Shown piece by piece: positions 51,280 through 58,628 of a stretch of DNA of 64,000 bases; the stretch's first letter is position 1; each line of letters begins with the position of its first letter. The notes below the pieces were generated by a model. The model was not told the DNA's origin, ran no database searches, and was given only the letters and a program-made list of their open reading frames with translations. Source of the stretch: an uncultured Dietzia sp. Its GTDB lineage: Bacteria; Actinomycetota; Actinomycetes; Mycobacteriales; Mycobacteriaceae. Both the position numbers and the translations under genes were made by a program. The stretch spans positions 1 to 64,000 of the forward strand of contig NZ_CALMYY010000066.1 of the NCBI RefSeq assembly GCF_937873725.1. Direction: 5' to 3'.

Positions 51280-51870
51280 ATGACGGTCGATCGTCCGGGC
51301 GTCAGTGTGGAGGAGATCCGGTCAGCCAAGGAGGCGCTCATCCGCGCCGGGTCCCTCAGCGATGCGGGTCCGGCCCCGGAGTGGCTGCTCGCCGAGATCG
51401 ACCGCAGCTGGCGCCGGTCGATCAGCGCGGGTGCGGCCCGGGGATCCGGCGAGTTCCTCTACCGCGACGAGGTCGACCCGGACAGTGAGCTCAGACGCGC
51501 TGCGCGCCCGATCCTCGACCGACTCGCGTCGACGGTCCAGGATCTGGGAACCGCGATATTCCTGGCGGACGCCGGCGGCCAGGTCGTGGACCGCCGGATC
51601 GCCGACCCCGGAGATCGTGGACGCTTCGACCGGGCGTGCGCCGCCGAGGGGTTCCTCTTCTTCGAGACGACCATCGGTACCAACGGGCTGGGTACCCCGA
51701 TCGAGGAGAACACCTCGGTCTTCGTGCGGGGCCCCGAGCACTTCAACGAGGCACTGGAGGGATTGGCCTGCGCGGGGGTACCGATCCCCCACCCGATCAC
51801 CGGACGGGCGATGGGCTCACTGTCGCTCGCGGCGCCCGCCGACAGCGCCGAACGGATGATGCTCCCCTGA
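51280..51870 (+). CDS. AcoR-type regulator, N-terminal GAF fragment (frameshifted)
   Basis: The first part of a GAF/Fis-type activator. Residues ~65-185 form the GAF sensor domain, with the family's hallmark GTNGLGTPIEENTSVFVRGPEHFNEALEGLACAGVPI, then HPITGRAMGSLSLAAPA. The frame stops at 51868-51870 (TGA) right after DSAERMMLP, while the natural continuation, LTREGARAISEQL, is in the +2 frame from 51867. Adding one C to the run at 51864-51867 restores one protein of ~580 residues. It diverges from the esterase-monooxygenase operon. Whether the gap is real or a sequencing error cannot be told here. Confidence 0.8.
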   Translation: MTVDRPGVSVEEIRSAKEALIRAGSLSDAGPAPEWLLAEIDRSWRRSISAGAARGSGEFLYRDEVDPDSELRRAARPILDRLASTVQDLGTAIFLADAGGQVVDRRIADPGDRGRFDRACAAEGFLFFETTIGTNGLGTPIEENTSVFVRGPEHFNEALEGLACAGVPIPHPITGRAMGSLSLAAPADSAERMMLP

Positions 51871-53021
51871 CCCGCGAGGGGGCCCGGGCGATCTCGGAGC
51901 AACTGTCCTCGGGCGAGCTCCTGCGGGACTCGGCGCTGGTCGGGGCGTATCGGCGAGCACGCGGCCGTGGCCCCGTCGTGGTGCTCGACGCCGAGACGGT
52001 GATCGCCAGCGTCTCGGGGGCGTCCCTCCTCAGCACCGAGGCGCATGCGCAGTTGTGGGAGGCGCTGGTCACCGGTGCCCCCGGCCACGGCCGACGGCTT
52101 CTGGAGCTCGAACTCGACGGCTCCCCGATGCGCCTCATCACGCACCCCCTGGGCGACCACGATCGGCCGGCGTTCGCCGTGGAGATCCTCGACCGTGGCG
52201 CGCCGCGCCTTCGCGGCCGCCCGGCCTCGCACGGCGCGACCGCCACCGTGTCGCCCGCCGGCCACACGACCGGCCCGGTTCTCGTCACCGGACCCGCCGG
52301 GTCGGGGCGGTATCACGCGGCGCGGCAGCTTCTCCGGCACAACGGACACCCCGAGCCCGTGGTGGTGTCCGCCGCGCGGCTCCGAACGGACGGCCCCGAG
52401 CTGGGTGCCGCGTTGAGCGGTCTCGACTCCGGTGGTGCCGTGATCGTCAGACGGTTGGAGGAACTGCCGACCGCCGAGCGAGCAGTGCCCGGGCTCCTCC
52501 GGGACGCCGCGGAACGTACGCCCGGTGCACGCCTGGTGGCGACCGTCGACCCCGAACGCTCTCCCGACGACCTCGGCGAGGAACTGGGCCGATGGGGCAC
52601 CCCGCTCGCCGTTCCGGCCCTCTCGTCCCGGCAGGGAGAGCTTCCGCGGCTGGCCGAGGCGATCCTGGGCGAACTCGACGCCCCCCTGAGGCCGGTCCTG
52701 TCCGCGGCCACCCACCAGGCGCTACTGCGGTGGCACTGGCCGGGAAACGTCGCGGAGTTCCGCCGCGTGCTCCTCGACCTCGCCGACGAGTTCCCGGGAC
52801 GGACGGTCGAGCCGTTCCACCTTCCCGAGAGGATGTGGGAGGCCGCAGAACGTCGGCGACTGAGCCGCATCGAGTCCGTGCAACGCACGGAGATCGTCGC
52901 GGCCCTGCGCGAGAGCGGCGGCAACCGATCGGCGGCGGCGGCGCTCCTCGGCATCGGCCGCACCACCCTCTATCGCAAGTTGCGCGAACTCCGGATCGAC
53001 CAGGACAGCCTGTCCGCGTGA
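51867..53021 (+). CDS. AcoR-type regulator, C-terminal degenerate AAA+ and Fis HTH fragment
   Basis: This open frame (384 residues) continues the GAF protein; no start codon is evident at its beginning, so it should be read together with the upstream fragment. The central part is a degenerate AAA+ module: the Walker A site reads GPAGSGRYH, with Arg in place of the essential Lys; the Walker B region reads GGAVIVRRLEEL, without the DE pair; and no GAFTGA loop for sigma-54 is present. WHWPGNVAEFRRVLLDLADEF resembles the domain's C-terminal end. The last ~45 residues are a Fis-type helix-turn-helix (EIVAALRESGGNRSAAAALLGIGRTTLYRKLRE). It probably activates an ordinary promoter. Confidence 0.8.
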   Translation: MTREGARAISEQLSSGELLRDSALVGAYRRARGRGPVVVLDAETVIASVSGASLLSTEAHAQLWEALVTGAPGHGRRLLELELDGSPMRLITHPLGDHDRPAFAVEILDRGAPRLRGRPASHGATATVSPAGHTTGPVLVTGPAGSGRYHAARQLLRHNGHPEPVVVSAARLRTDGPELGAALSGLDSGGAVIVRRLEELPTAERAVPGLLRDAAERTPGARLVATVDPERSPDDLGEELGRWGTPLAVPALSSRQGELPRLAEAILGELDAPLRPVLSAATHQALLRWHWPGNVAEFRRVLLDLADEFPGRTVEPFHLPERMWEAAERRRLSRIESVQRTEIVAALRESGGNRSAAAALLGIGRTTLYRKLRELRIDQDSLSA

Positions 53022-53058
53022 GGACTCCCGACCGGTCCCCGGGTCCTGTCGAGCAGGC

Positions 53059-53964
53059 CTAGCACTCCCCCGTGAGCTCGGAGAGCAGGTCGAGGACGGT
53101 CTTCACCGCCGGGTTCGCCTCGCGGCCTCTCCAGGCGGCCCGGAGGTGGACATCGGGCATGACCGCCACCTCGTCCTCCACTGGGGGTACGTAGCGGATG
53201 TGGGGATCGACGACCCTGCGCGCCACGGACCCCAGGGTGAGGTGGGCGCCCACCTCGGCGCTCACGAGGGCGAGCGCGGTCTGCGTGTCCGGGGCGACCT
53301 GCGCGAAATCCGGGACGACCCGCGCCGCCTGCGCCAACCGGCGCGCCCGATCCACGAGAACGGACCCCTGGTGTTCGGGCAGGGAGATCAACCTCAGGTC
53401 CGCCAGCTCGGCAGCGGGCACCTCCGCGTCGCCCGCCAGTCGATGGGTCGCCGGCAGCGCCCAGATGAGCCCGTCGCGCTCCACCACCCGACTGTCCAGG
53501 CCTGCCGGGATCACGTCCCAGCGACCCAGGGCCACGTCGACGTCCCCGGACATCAGCAGGCGGAGCGCGGGCTGGGCGTAGGTCTGACTCGCCAGCGCCA
53601 GTTCGATCCCGGGCCTGTCCGACCGCACCCGCCGCGCGAGTTCGGCGACCAGCTCGTAGCTCGACACCCCCGCGAACGCGAGTCGAACCCGCCCGGTCTC
53701 CCCGCGCGCCGCGGAGCGAGTCGCCTCCTCGGCGCGCCGCAGCGCGCGGAGGACCTCGCGGGCCGGGCCGATCAGGGCGGCTCCGGAGGGGGTGAGCTCC
53801 ACCGCTCGCGTGCTCCGGTCGAACAGGGTCGTCCCGAGTTCCCTCTCCAGCGCCTGGATCGTCCGGGTGAGCGGTGGTTGGGACATGTGGAGCCGCTCGG
53901 CCGCACGCCGGAAGTGCAGCTCCTCGGCCACGGCCAGAAAGGCGCGGATCTGCGCGACGTCCAT
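53059..53964 (-). CDS. LysR-family transcriptional regulator
   Basis: A 301-residue LysR protein. The N-terminal helix-turn-helix reads MDVAQIRAFLAVAEELHFRRAAERLHMSQPPLTRTIQALERELGTTLF; the two-lobed effector domain follows (from ~90, VRLAFAGVSSYELVAELARRV). Effector contacts cannot be read from the sequence. It is divergent from the acyl-CoA dehydrogenase operon across 112 bases and should control it; an ATTG-n9-CAAT dyad in between is a candidate site. It converges on the AcoR-type regulator gene. Confidence 0.93.
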   Translation of the reverse strand: MDVAQIRAFLAVAEELHFRRAAERLHMSQPPLTRTIQALERELGTTLFDRSTRAVELTPSGAALIGPAREVLRALRRAEEATRSAARGETGRVRLAFAGVSSYELVAELARRVRSDRPGIELALASQTYAQPALRLLMSGDVDVALGRWDVIPAGLDSRVVERDGLIWALPATHRLAGDAEVPAAELADLRLISLPEHQGSVLVDRARRLAQAARVVPDFAQVAPDTQTALALVSAEVGAHLTLGSVARRVVDPHIRYVPPVEDEVAVMPDVHLRAAWRGREANPAVKTVLDLLSELTGEC

Positions 53965-54038
53965 GGTCGCCTTCCCCTCTCGCTGGCGCAGCCCGCCAGC
54001 GGTGATGCCCCCAAGGTATCATCGTCGCGGCAAAAAGT

Positions 54039-54055
54039 ATTGGACTCGTATCAAT
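54039..54055. promoter_or_regulatory. Candidate LysR binding site
   Basis: ATTG (54039-54042) and CAAT (54052-54055) form a dyad that contains the T-n11-A pattern of LysR sites. It lies 22-38 bases before the acyl-CoA dehydrogenase start and ~75 bases from the LysR start, in the only AT-richer patch of the intergenic region. Confidence 0.4.
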
Positions 54056-54076
54056 CCGGTGTGGAGAGTGTCACAC

Positions 54077-55252
54077 ATGTACACCGGAAACCCAGCGGTC
54101 CCCGACGACGTCTTCGCCGAGGTCCTCAGTCAGATCAGCAACTTCGTCCGCACCCGCGTGGTCCCGCGCGAGTCCGAGATCATGGCGACAGACTCCATCC
54201 CCGAGGACCTGCGCGAGCAGGCCGCGGACATGGGTCTGTTCGGCTTCGCGATCCCGGACGAGTGGGGAGGGCTCGGGCTCGACCTCGTCCAGGACGTCGA
54301 GCTCGCGATGGAGCTGGGGTACACCAGCCTGTCGTTCCGCTCGATGTTCGGCACCAACAACGGCATCGCCGGCCAGGTTCTGGTGGGATTCGGGACCACC
54401 GGGCAGCAGGAGCGGTGGCTCCCGGGGATCGCCTCCGGGGACGTCGTGGCCTCCTTCGCCCTCACCGAGCCGGGTGCGGGCTCCAACCCCGCGGGCCTGC
54501 GCACGAGCGCGCGTCCCGACGGCGAGGACTTCGTGATCGACGGCGCGAAGCAGTTCATCACCAACGCCACCATCGCCGACCTCTTCGTCGTCTTCGCCAG
54601 GATCCCCGCCACCGACGGGGGCGACGGCACGATCGCGGTCTTCCTCGTTCCCGCCGACGCGCCGGGCGTCGAGGTGGGCCCCAAGGACGCGAAGATGGGC
54701 CAGGAGGGCTCCCGGACGGCGACCGTGACCTTCTCGGGTGTGCGGGTCGGCCCGGAGTCCCTCGTGGGCGGCGATGCGGCATCCGGGTACCGGGCCGCGA
54801 TGACCTCGCTCGCCCGGGGCCGGATCCACGTCGCGGCCCTCGCCGTCGGATGCGCCCAGCGGGCCCTCGACGAGGCCGTCGCCCACGCGGTCACCGCCAC
54901 CCAGGGCGGAACCGTCGTCGGCGACTTCCAGCTCGTCCAGGCGATGATCGCCGACATCCAGACCGGCGTCATGGCCGGCCGGGCGATGGTGCGGGAGGCG
55001 GCCCGGCTGTGGGTCACCGACCAGGACCGGCGCATCGCCCCCTCTGCGGCGAAGCTGTTCTGCACGGAGATGGCCGGCAAGGCCGCCGACCTCGCGGTCC
55101 AGGTCCATGGTGGCACCGGCTACATGCGAGATGTGCCCGTCGAGAGGCTCTACCGCGACGTCCGCCTGCTCCGCCTCTACGAGGGGACGAGCGAGATCCA
55201 GCGCCTCATCGTGGGCGGCGGGCTGGTCCGGGCCGCGAAGAGGGCGTTGTGA
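54077..55252 (+). CDS. Acyl-CoA dehydrogenase
   Basis: An FAD-dependent acyl-CoA dehydrogenase of 391 residues, catalysing alpha,beta-desaturation of an acyl-CoA. Signature 1 is ASFALTEPGAGSNPAGLRT, signature 2 includes QVHGGTGYMRDVPVERLYRDVR, and the catalytic base is E369 in LYEGTSEIQRLIVG. ATG 54077 begins the conserved N-terminal helix domain. It heads a four-gene operon; the stop shares one base with the CoA-transferase ATG (TGATG). The presence of a class III CoA-transferase suggests a dicarboxylyl-CoA or other unusual acid as substrate. Confidence 0.92.
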   Translation: MYTGNPAVPDDVFAEVLSQISNFVRTRVVPRESEIMATDSIPEDLREQAADMGLFGFAIPDEWGGLGLDLVQDVELAMELGYTSLSFRSMFGTNNGIAGQVLVGFGTTGQQERWLPGIASGDVVASFALTEPGAGSNPAGLRTSARPDGEDFVIDGAKQFITNATIADLFVVFARIPATDGGDGTIAVFLVPADAPGVEVGPKDAKMGQEGSRTATVTFSGVRVGPESLVGGDAASGYRAAMTSLARGRIHVAALAVGCAQRALDEAVAHAVTATQGGTVVGDFQLVQAMIADIQTGVMAGRAMVREAARLWVTDQDRRIAPSAAKLFCTEMAGKAADLAVQVHGGTGYMRDVPVERLYRDVRLLRLYEGTSEIQRLIVGGGLVRAAKRAL

Positions 55253-56466
55253 TGCTGCCGCTGGAGGGAATCACGGTCGTCGCCTTCGAGCAGGCCGTGG
55301 CGGCGCCACTGGCCACCCGGAACCTCGCCGACCTCGGCGCCCGGGTCATCAAGGTGGAGCGGGTCGACGGGGGCGACCTCGCCCGGGGCTACGACCACGT
55401 GGTCAACGGGACCGGGGCGCACTTCGTCTGGCTCAACCGGGGCAAGGAGTCCCTGGCCGTCGACCTGAAGAGCGAGGAGGGACGGGACGCGGCCACCCGC
55501 CTGGTGGCCGGCGCCGACGTGGTGGTCGAGAACCTCGCACCGGGCGCCGCCACCCGCCTCGGCGTGGACGCCCCGACCCTGAGGGCGGAGCGCCCCGGGT
55601 TGATCGTGGCCTCGCTCTCCGGGTACGGATCCGGCGGGCCCCTGGGCTCGCGGAAGGCCTACGACATGCTGATCCAGGCCGATTCGGGCCTCATCTCGCT
55701 CACCGGCACCCCCGAGCACCCGGCCAAGACCGGCATCCCCACCGCGGACATCGCCTCCGGGATGTACCTCGCGCAGTCGATTCTCGCAGCCCTGCTGCGC
55801 CGGGCGCACACCGGAGAGGGGGCCACCATCGAGGTCTCGATGCTGGAGGCCACGGTCGAGTGGATGGGCCACGCCCTCTACACCCAGCTGGCGACCGGCC
55901 GGCAGCCGGAACGACGGGGCGTGGGACACAGCGCGATCGCCCCCTACGACCGCTACCCCACCGCCGACGGCGAGATCCTCATCGGGGTCCAGACCGACTC
56001 CGGGTGGCGCTCGCTGGTCACCGAGGTCCTCGGCGCCCCCGGGCTCGCCGTGGACCCACGGTTCCTCACCAACGTCGACCGGGTCGCCCACCGGGCCGAG
56101 TGCGACACCGAGGTCGCCCGCCTGACACGACGGTGGTCGACGGCCGACCTGGAGCACCGGCTCTCCGCGGCCGGGGTCCCGGCGGCCAGGCTCCGGGACC
56201 TCGCGCACGTCGTGGACCACGAGCAGCTCCGCGCGCGCGACCGCTGGCGGGAGATCCAGATCGAGAACGGAACCGTGCGGGCGCTGCTGCCCCCCGGGAC
56301 CTTCTCCGACGTCGAGGCCCCGATGGGCGCGGTTCCCGCGCACGGTGAACACACCCGCCGTCTGCTGGCGGAATCCGGCCTGGACGCGGCGGCCGTCGAG
56401 TCCGCCCTGGCGAACGGCGTGGCCTTCCAGGCCCACGTCGACGTCCGCCGGGGGGCACGGTCATGA
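55252..56466 (+). CDS. Class III CoA-transferase (CaiB/BaiF family)
   Basis: A 404-residue family III CoA-transferase that moves CoA between carboxylic acids through an aspartyl-CoA mixed anhydride. The N-terminus LEGITVVAFEQAVAAPLATRNLADLGARVIKVE is typical; D138 in SRKAYDMLIQADSGL is the likely catalytic Asp; TGIPTADIASGMYLAQSILAALL and GEGATIEVSMLEA follow. Overlaps on both sides (TGATG with the dehydrogenase, ATGA with the hydratase) imply fixed stoichiometry. It would activate the acid that then enters beta-oxidation; succinyl-CoA as donor is a guess. Confidence 0.9.
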   Translation: MLPLEGITVVAFEQAVAAPLATRNLADLGARVIKVERVDGGDLARGYDHVVNGTGAHFVWLNRGKESLAVDLKSEEGRDAATRLVAGADVVVENLAPGAATRLGVDAPTLRAERPGLIVASLSGYGSGGPLGSRKAYDMLIQADSGLISLTGTPEHPAKTGIPTADIASGMYLAQSILAALLRRAHTGEGATIEVSMLEATVEWMGHALYTQLATGRQPERRGVGHSAIAPYDRYPTADGEILIGVQTDSGWRSLVTEVLGAPGLAVDPRFLTNVDRVAHRAECDTEVARLTRRWSTADLEHRLSAAGVPAARLRDLAHVVDHEQLRARDRWREIQIENGTVRALLPPGTFSDVEAPMGAVPAHGEHTRRLLAESGLDAAAVESALANGVAFQAHVDVRRGARS

Positions 56467-57209
56467 CCGGGGGGTTCACCGTCCTCGACGTCGACCTGCT
56501 CCCCGACCGGGTGGTGGTCCTACTCGACCGCCCGGAGGCGCGCAACGCCATCGACCAGGCGATGGTCGACGAGCTGCACCGGGTGTGCGACATGCTCGAA
56601 CGTGACCCTCGCATCCTGCTGCTCGGAGGCAAGGGCGGGGTGTTCGCCGCCGGTGCGGACATCGCCCAGCTTCGCCACCGGCGCCGGGAGGACGCCCTCC
56701 GCGGCATCAACTCGGGGTTGTTCGACCGCATCCGGCGGCTGCCGATGCCGGTCATCGGGCTCCTGGACGGCCACGCCCTCGGCGGTGGGGCCGAGCTCGC
56801 CTACGCCTGCGACCTCCGGATCGGGACACCCCGGCTGCGGATGGGCAACCCGGAGCCCGGGCTGGGCATCCTCGCGGCCGCGGGGGCGACCTGGCGCCTG
56901 GGCGAGCTGGTCGGCGAGCCCCTGGCCAAGGAGATCCTGCTGGCGGGACGCGTCCTCAGCGGCGACGAGGCGTTGGCGATGCGGCTGGTCAGCGAACTCG
57001 TGGAACCCGAGGAGCTCCTCGCCGCCGGAGGGCGCTGGGCGGATCGCATCTCCCGGCAGTCCGCGCTGGCGGTGCGGTTGACCAAGGCGGCGTTCCACGC
57101 CCCGCGGGAGGCCCACCCCTACATCGACGACCTGACCCAGGCCGTGCTGTTCGAGACCGAGGAGAAGGAGGAGCGGATGACCGCCTTCCTGGAGAAGAGG
57201 AAGAAATGA
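56463..57209 (+). CDS. Enoyl-CoA hydratase
   Basis: A 248-residue crotonase-fold enzyme. Oxyanion-hole segments are GKGGVFAAGADIAQL and LLDGHALGGGAELAYACDLRIG; GNPEPGLGILAAAG carries a Glu at the position of the catalytic Glu in hydratases. RPEARNAIDQAMVDEL is the conserved N-terminal motif. It adds water to the enoyl-CoA made by the upstream dehydrogenase. Both junctions overlap by four bases. Confidence 0.9.
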   Translation: MTGGFTVLDVDLLPDRVVVLLDRPEARNAIDQAMVDELHRVCDMLERDPRILLLGGKGGVFAAGADIAQLRHRRREDALRGINSGLFDRIRRLPMPVIGLLDGHALGGGAELAYACDLRIGTPRLRMGNPEPGLGILAAAGATWRLGELVGEPLAKEILLAGRVLSGDEALAMRLVSELVEPEELLAAGGRWADRISRQSALAVRLTKAAFHAPREAHPYIDDLTQAVLFETEEKEERMTAFLEKRKK

Positions 57210-58048
57210 CCGTGCCAGAACGCGTCGGCGTCTACGGCGGAGGACGCATGGGAGCAGGTATCGCCTACGCCTTCCTCGCCGCCGGATCCAGGGTGACCGT
57301 CATCGAGGCGACGGGAGAGGCCGCCTCGGCCGCACGGGCCCGACTCGCCGCCTCGGTGACCACGGCCTCCGAGCGCGGGCACCTCGACCGCGATCCGGCC
57401 GAGCTCCTGGCCCGCGTGGAGGTGTCCGATGACCCCTCGGCGCTGGAAGGATGCGAGCTCGTGGTGGAGGCGGTACCCGAGAGCCCGGCCCTCAAGGCGG
57501 GGGTCCTCGCCGCCATCGAGGCCGCCGCGCCCGACGCGTGGATCGGCACCAACACCTCCAGCCTGTCGATCGACGACCTCGCCGGGTCGCTGGCCAGGCC
57601 GGAGCGTCTCGTCGGCCTCCACTTCTTCAACCCGGTGCCCGCCAGCGCGCTGGTGGAGATCGTGGTGGGCGGGAAGACCGATCCCGCGCTCGTCGAGCGC
57701 GCCCGGACCTGGGTGGGTGGCCTCGGCAAGACGGCCGTCTCGGTGACCGACTCCCCCGGGTTCGCCTCGTCCCGTCTCGGGGTCATGCTGGCGCTGGAGG
57801 CCATGCGCATGGTCGAGGAGGGTGTGGCCTCGGCCGGGGACGTCGACACCGCCATGGAGCTGGGTTACCGGCACCCGATGGGCCCGCTGCGCACCACCGA
57901 CCTCGTCGGACTGGACGTGCGGCTGGCCATCGCGGAGTACCTGGAAGAGCGCCTCGGCCCACGGTTCGCCCCGCCCCGGATCCTGCGGGACAAGGTGGCC
58001 GCCGGCGATCTCGGTAAGAAGACCGGCCGGGGATTCTTCTCCTGGTGA
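57206..58048 (+). CDS. 3-hydroxyacyl-CoA dehydrogenase
   Basis: A 280-residue NAD-dependent dehydrogenase of the 3-hydroxybutyryl-CoA type. The dinucleotide motif is GVYGGGRMGAGIA (8-20); VEAVPESPALKAGVLAAIE and TNTSSLSIDDLA follow, with the catalytic His in LVGLHFFNPVP. The C-terminal helical domain ends KKTGRGFFSW. It is the last gene of the operon; a thiolase is not encoded here and must come from elsewhere. A perfect inverted repeat follows as terminator. Confidence 0.93.
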   Translation: MTVPERVGVYGGGRMGAGIAYAFLAAGSRVTVIEATGEAASAARARLAASVTTASERGHLDRDPAELLARVEVSDDPSALEGCELVVEAVPESPALKAGVLAAIEAAAPDAWIGTNTSSLSIDDLAGSLARPERLVGLHFFNPVPASALVEIVVGGKTDPALVERARTWVGGLGKTAVSVTDSPGFASSRLGVMLALEAMRMVEEGVASAGDVDTAMELGYRHPMGPLRTTDLVGLDVRLAIAEYLEERLGPRFAPPRILRDKVAAGDLGKKTGRGFFSW

Positions 58049-58068
58049 CCCCGCACCCCGGAGACGAC

Positions 58069-58104
58069 GAGACCCCCCGACTTCGATCGAAGTCGGGGGG
58101 TCTC
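58069..58104. terminator. Bidirectional terminator, perfect 36-base palindrome
   Basis: GAGACCCCCCGACTTCGA (58069-58086) is followed at once by its exact reverse complement. It starts 20 bases after the hydroxyacyl-CoA dehydrogenase stop and 10 bases beyond the tRNA-Glu on the other strand, so it can end both transcripts. Confidence 0.8.
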
Positions 58105-58113
58105 GGTCTGTGG

Positions 58114-58186
58114 TACCCCCGATGGGATTCGAACCCACGCTACCGCCGTGAGAGGGCGGCGTCCTAGGCCGCTAGACGACGGGGGC
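58114..58186 (-). tRNA. tRNA-Glu (CUC), copy 1
   Basis: Seventy-three bases fold into a tRNA: acceptor GCCCCCG/CGGGGGT, D arm with GTCTAGCGGCC, anticodon stem CCGCC/GGCGG around loop CTCTCAC with anticodon CTC, and T arm with GGTTCGAATCC. CCA is encoded directly after the discriminator A (bases 58113-58111). Confidence 0.95.
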
Positions 58187-58308
58187 CTGTTCGCTCACCC
58201 GTGACACGAGAGCCGATCGGGCTCCGCGTTCCGGGCTTCATCACACTAGCCGGTCGTTCCCCAACCCCCAAATCGCGGGTCGGCCGTCGCGCCGGGGCGG
58301 AACACGGG

Positions 58309-58340
58309 AGAAGGCCCGGAGCGGATGCTCCGGGCCTTCT
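58309..58340 (-). terminator. Terminator between the two tRNA-Glu genes
   Basis: AGAAGGCCCGGAGC (58309-58322) pairs perfectly with GCTCCGGGCCTTCT (58327-58340) around the loop GGAT. It lies seven bases beyond the 3' end of tRNA-Glu copy 2, so copy 1 needs its own promoter within about 58187-58308. Confidence 0.8.
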
Positions 58341-58346
58341 CTGTCG

Positions 58347-58419
58347 TACCCCCGATGGGATTCGAACCCACGCTACCGCCGTGAGAGGGCGGCGTCCTAG
58401 GCCGCTAGACGACGGGGGC
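58347..58419 (-). tRNA. tRNA-Glu (CUC), copy 2
   Basis: The 73 bases are identical to copy 1, including anticodon CTC. The discriminator is followed by CGA, so CCA is not encoded, unlike copy 1. Its 5' side leads to tRNA-Gln, with which it may be co-transcribed. Confidence 0.95.
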
Positions 58420-58429
58420 CCGAGGACGC

Positions 58430-58449
58430 GGATCCCCCCGGGGGGATCC
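58430..58449. repeat. Perfect 20-base palindrome between tRNA genes
   Basis: GGATCCCCCC is followed directly by GGGGGGATCC. A loopless palindrome is a poor RNA hairpin, though trimming four central bases would give a stable one. It lies between tRNA-Gln and tRNA-Glu copy 2 and may guide tRNA processing or be a relic. Confidence 0.6.
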
Positions 58450-58477
58450 ACTGTGCGAACGTTCCATGAACGCTCAG

Positions 58478-58549
58478 CTGGCCTACCAGGACTCGAACCT
58501 AGAACGACGGTACCAGAAACCGCTGTGTTGCCAATTACACCATAGGCCA
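58478..58549 (-). tRNA. tRNA-Gln (CUG)
   Basis: Seventy-two bases fold into a tRNA: acceptor TGGCCTA/TAGGCCA, anticodon loop TTCTGGT with anticodon CTG, and T arm with GGTTCGAGTCC. Discriminator is G; CCA is not encoded. It is transcribed in the same direction as gltX upstream and the tRNA-Glu genes downstream, close to the enzyme that charges tRNA-Glu and, in actinobacteria, probably also mischarges tRNA-Gln. Confidence 0.95.
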
Positions 58550-58628
58550 CTGTATTCACTTTTCCGCCCCTCGCGGGGCGCCTCGAAGAGACTATCAAAT
58601 CACCGAGGGTGAATAGCAAATCGCCCTG

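Noticed and set aside
51867..53021. The C-terminal regulator frame as an independent gene with a start inside the GAF region (51636)
   Set aside because: Between 51636 and 51866 that frame gives an Arg/Gly-rich shadow of the conserved GAF domain. Homology to AcoR-type proteins resumes only after the frameshift point.
58430..58449. The GGATCC...GGATCC palindrome as an intrinsic terminator
   Set aside because: It has no loop and no U-tract and sits between two tRNA genes that are likely co-transcribed; listed only as a repeat.
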